Shown piece after piece: positions 12,793-13,161 of a stretch of 13,161 nucleotides of DNA. Origin of the DNA: an uncultured Collinsella sp. GTDB taxonomy: Bacteria > Actinomycetota > Coriobacteriia > Coriobacteriales > Coriobacteriaceae. The position numbers and the translations under genes are program-made. Where the stretch lies: assembly GCA_900552295.1 (NCBI GenBank), contig URZB01000016.1, forward strand, positions 1 through 13,161. Reading direction: 5' to 3'. Position 1 is the stretch's first letter. Each line of letters opens with the position of its first letter. The notes under the pieces were generated by a model. The model saw only the letters and a program-made list of their open reading frames with translations, made no database searches and had not been told where the DNA came from.

Positions 12793-13161
12793 GTGCCGAA
12801 CTCTGCCGTAAAACCGCTCATCTTGGTCGTTGAGGACGACCCCGCCGTCCGCAATCTTATTGTTGCCGCGCTCGAGGCTCACGGCTTGCGCCATATGGCT
12901 GTGGAGACCGCCCATGCCGCTATCGCCGCCGCCTCGTCGCAGACGCCGAGCATTGTGCTGCTCGATCTGGGCCTGCCCGATATGGACGGCGTCAAGGTGG
13001 TGGAGTCGGTGCGCGCATGGTCGGGCATGCCGATTATCGTGGTCTCGGCGCGCAGCGAGGACGCGGACAAAATCCGCGCGCTCGATGCCGGTGCCGACGA
13101 CTACCTGACCAAGCCGTTTTCGGTCGAGGAACTGCTCGCGCGCATTCGCACGACGCTCAGG
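12793..13161 (+). CDS. kdpE: KdpE-type response regulator, receiver domain (3' end beyond window)
   Basis: The first 123 codons are open to the window edge. The receiver domain shows the acidic pair Asp15-Asp16 in VVEDD, the phospho-acceptor Asp58 in LLDLGLPDMDG, Ser85 in VSARSEDADK, and Lys107 in DYLTKPF. The stretch SARSEDADKIRALDAGADDY is close to Escherichia coli KdpE, as I recall it. A DNA-binding winged-helix domain of about 100 residues is expected outside the window. GTG 12793 has AAGGAG at 12780-12785, which overlaps the end of the kinase gene, and only four bases separate the genes, so they are translationally coupled. It would activate potassium-responsive genes such as kdpFABC, whose presence nearby cannot be judged here. 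Confidence 0.9.
   Translation, partial: MPNSAVKPLILVVEDDPAVRNLIVAALEAHGLRHMAVETAHAAIAAASSQTPSIVLLDLGLPDMDGVKVVESVRAWSGMPIIVVSARSEDADKIRALDAGADDYLTKPFSVEELLARIRTTLR

Noticed and set aside
8742..12854. Open frame of 1370 codons on the minus strand across kup, the small gene and kdpD
   Set aside because: It is exactly codon-aligned with the three plus-strand genes, so its stops could arise only from sense TTA, CTA or TCA codons, which this genome avoids. Its residue composition (rich in His, Arg, Gln, Ala) is typical of antisense translation. It does show that those three sense codons are absent from kup, the small gene and the kinase.

Overview
The window is GC-rich, tightly packed bacterial DNA. 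The gene set is a two-subunit ABC exporter, a Flavodoxin_3-type protein, an LTA-synthase-like membrane enzyme, a long nitroreductase, a Kup potassium transporter and a KdpDE-type two-component system. Together with strong avoidance of AT-ending codons, this suggests a high-GC Gram-positive gut actinobacterium of the Coriobacteriia, most like Collinsella. That placement is an inference from composition and gene content; no rRNA or other marker gene is present. Bases 1-38 are not genomic: they match the Illumina Nextera read-1 transposase adapter with the tail of an index, so the contig begins at about base 39.

Layout. 39-215 is the upstream region of an exporter operon. 216-3932 encodes two half-transporter ABC proteins whose stop and start codons abut. 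Their motifs show one degenerate and one canonical ATPase site, the hallmark of heterodimeric multidrug-type exporters. 3933-4052 carries a good promoter with a palindrome over its -35 box, driving a flavodoxin-like gene (4053-4610) that ends in a clear intrinsic terminator. 4611-5216 is a 606-base convergent intergenic region. It holds a perfect 17-bp tandem duplication and a three-unit array with an exact 62-bp period in which every unit is itself an imperfect palindrome. A minus-strand terminator then serves the LTA-synthase-like gene (5217-7517, minus).

A divergent 214-base region separates that gene from a nitroreductase (7732-8607), which is followed at once by a long palindrome. Next comes kup (8766-10793), then a 64-residue single-helix membrane protein (10854-11048). 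A perfect 16-bp-stem terminator sits only 14 bases ahead of a KdpD-like histidine kinase (11157-12788), which is followed by the kdpE response regulator gene, cut by the window edge at 13161.

Working together: kup, the small membrane protein and kdpDE look like a potassium-homeostasis block. The terminator hairpin directly before kdpD leaves no room for a promoter after it, so kdpDE transcripts probably have to read through it. The two palindromes near the kup block (8610-8642 and 11095-11135) share a central CTGTCCCC core with AAAGG and TTGT flanks but have different outer arms, pointing to a dispersed repeat family. No CRISPR array, prophage, insertion sequence, tRNA or rRNA was seen. The most unusual element is the 62-bp array; nothing else clearly indicates a new system.
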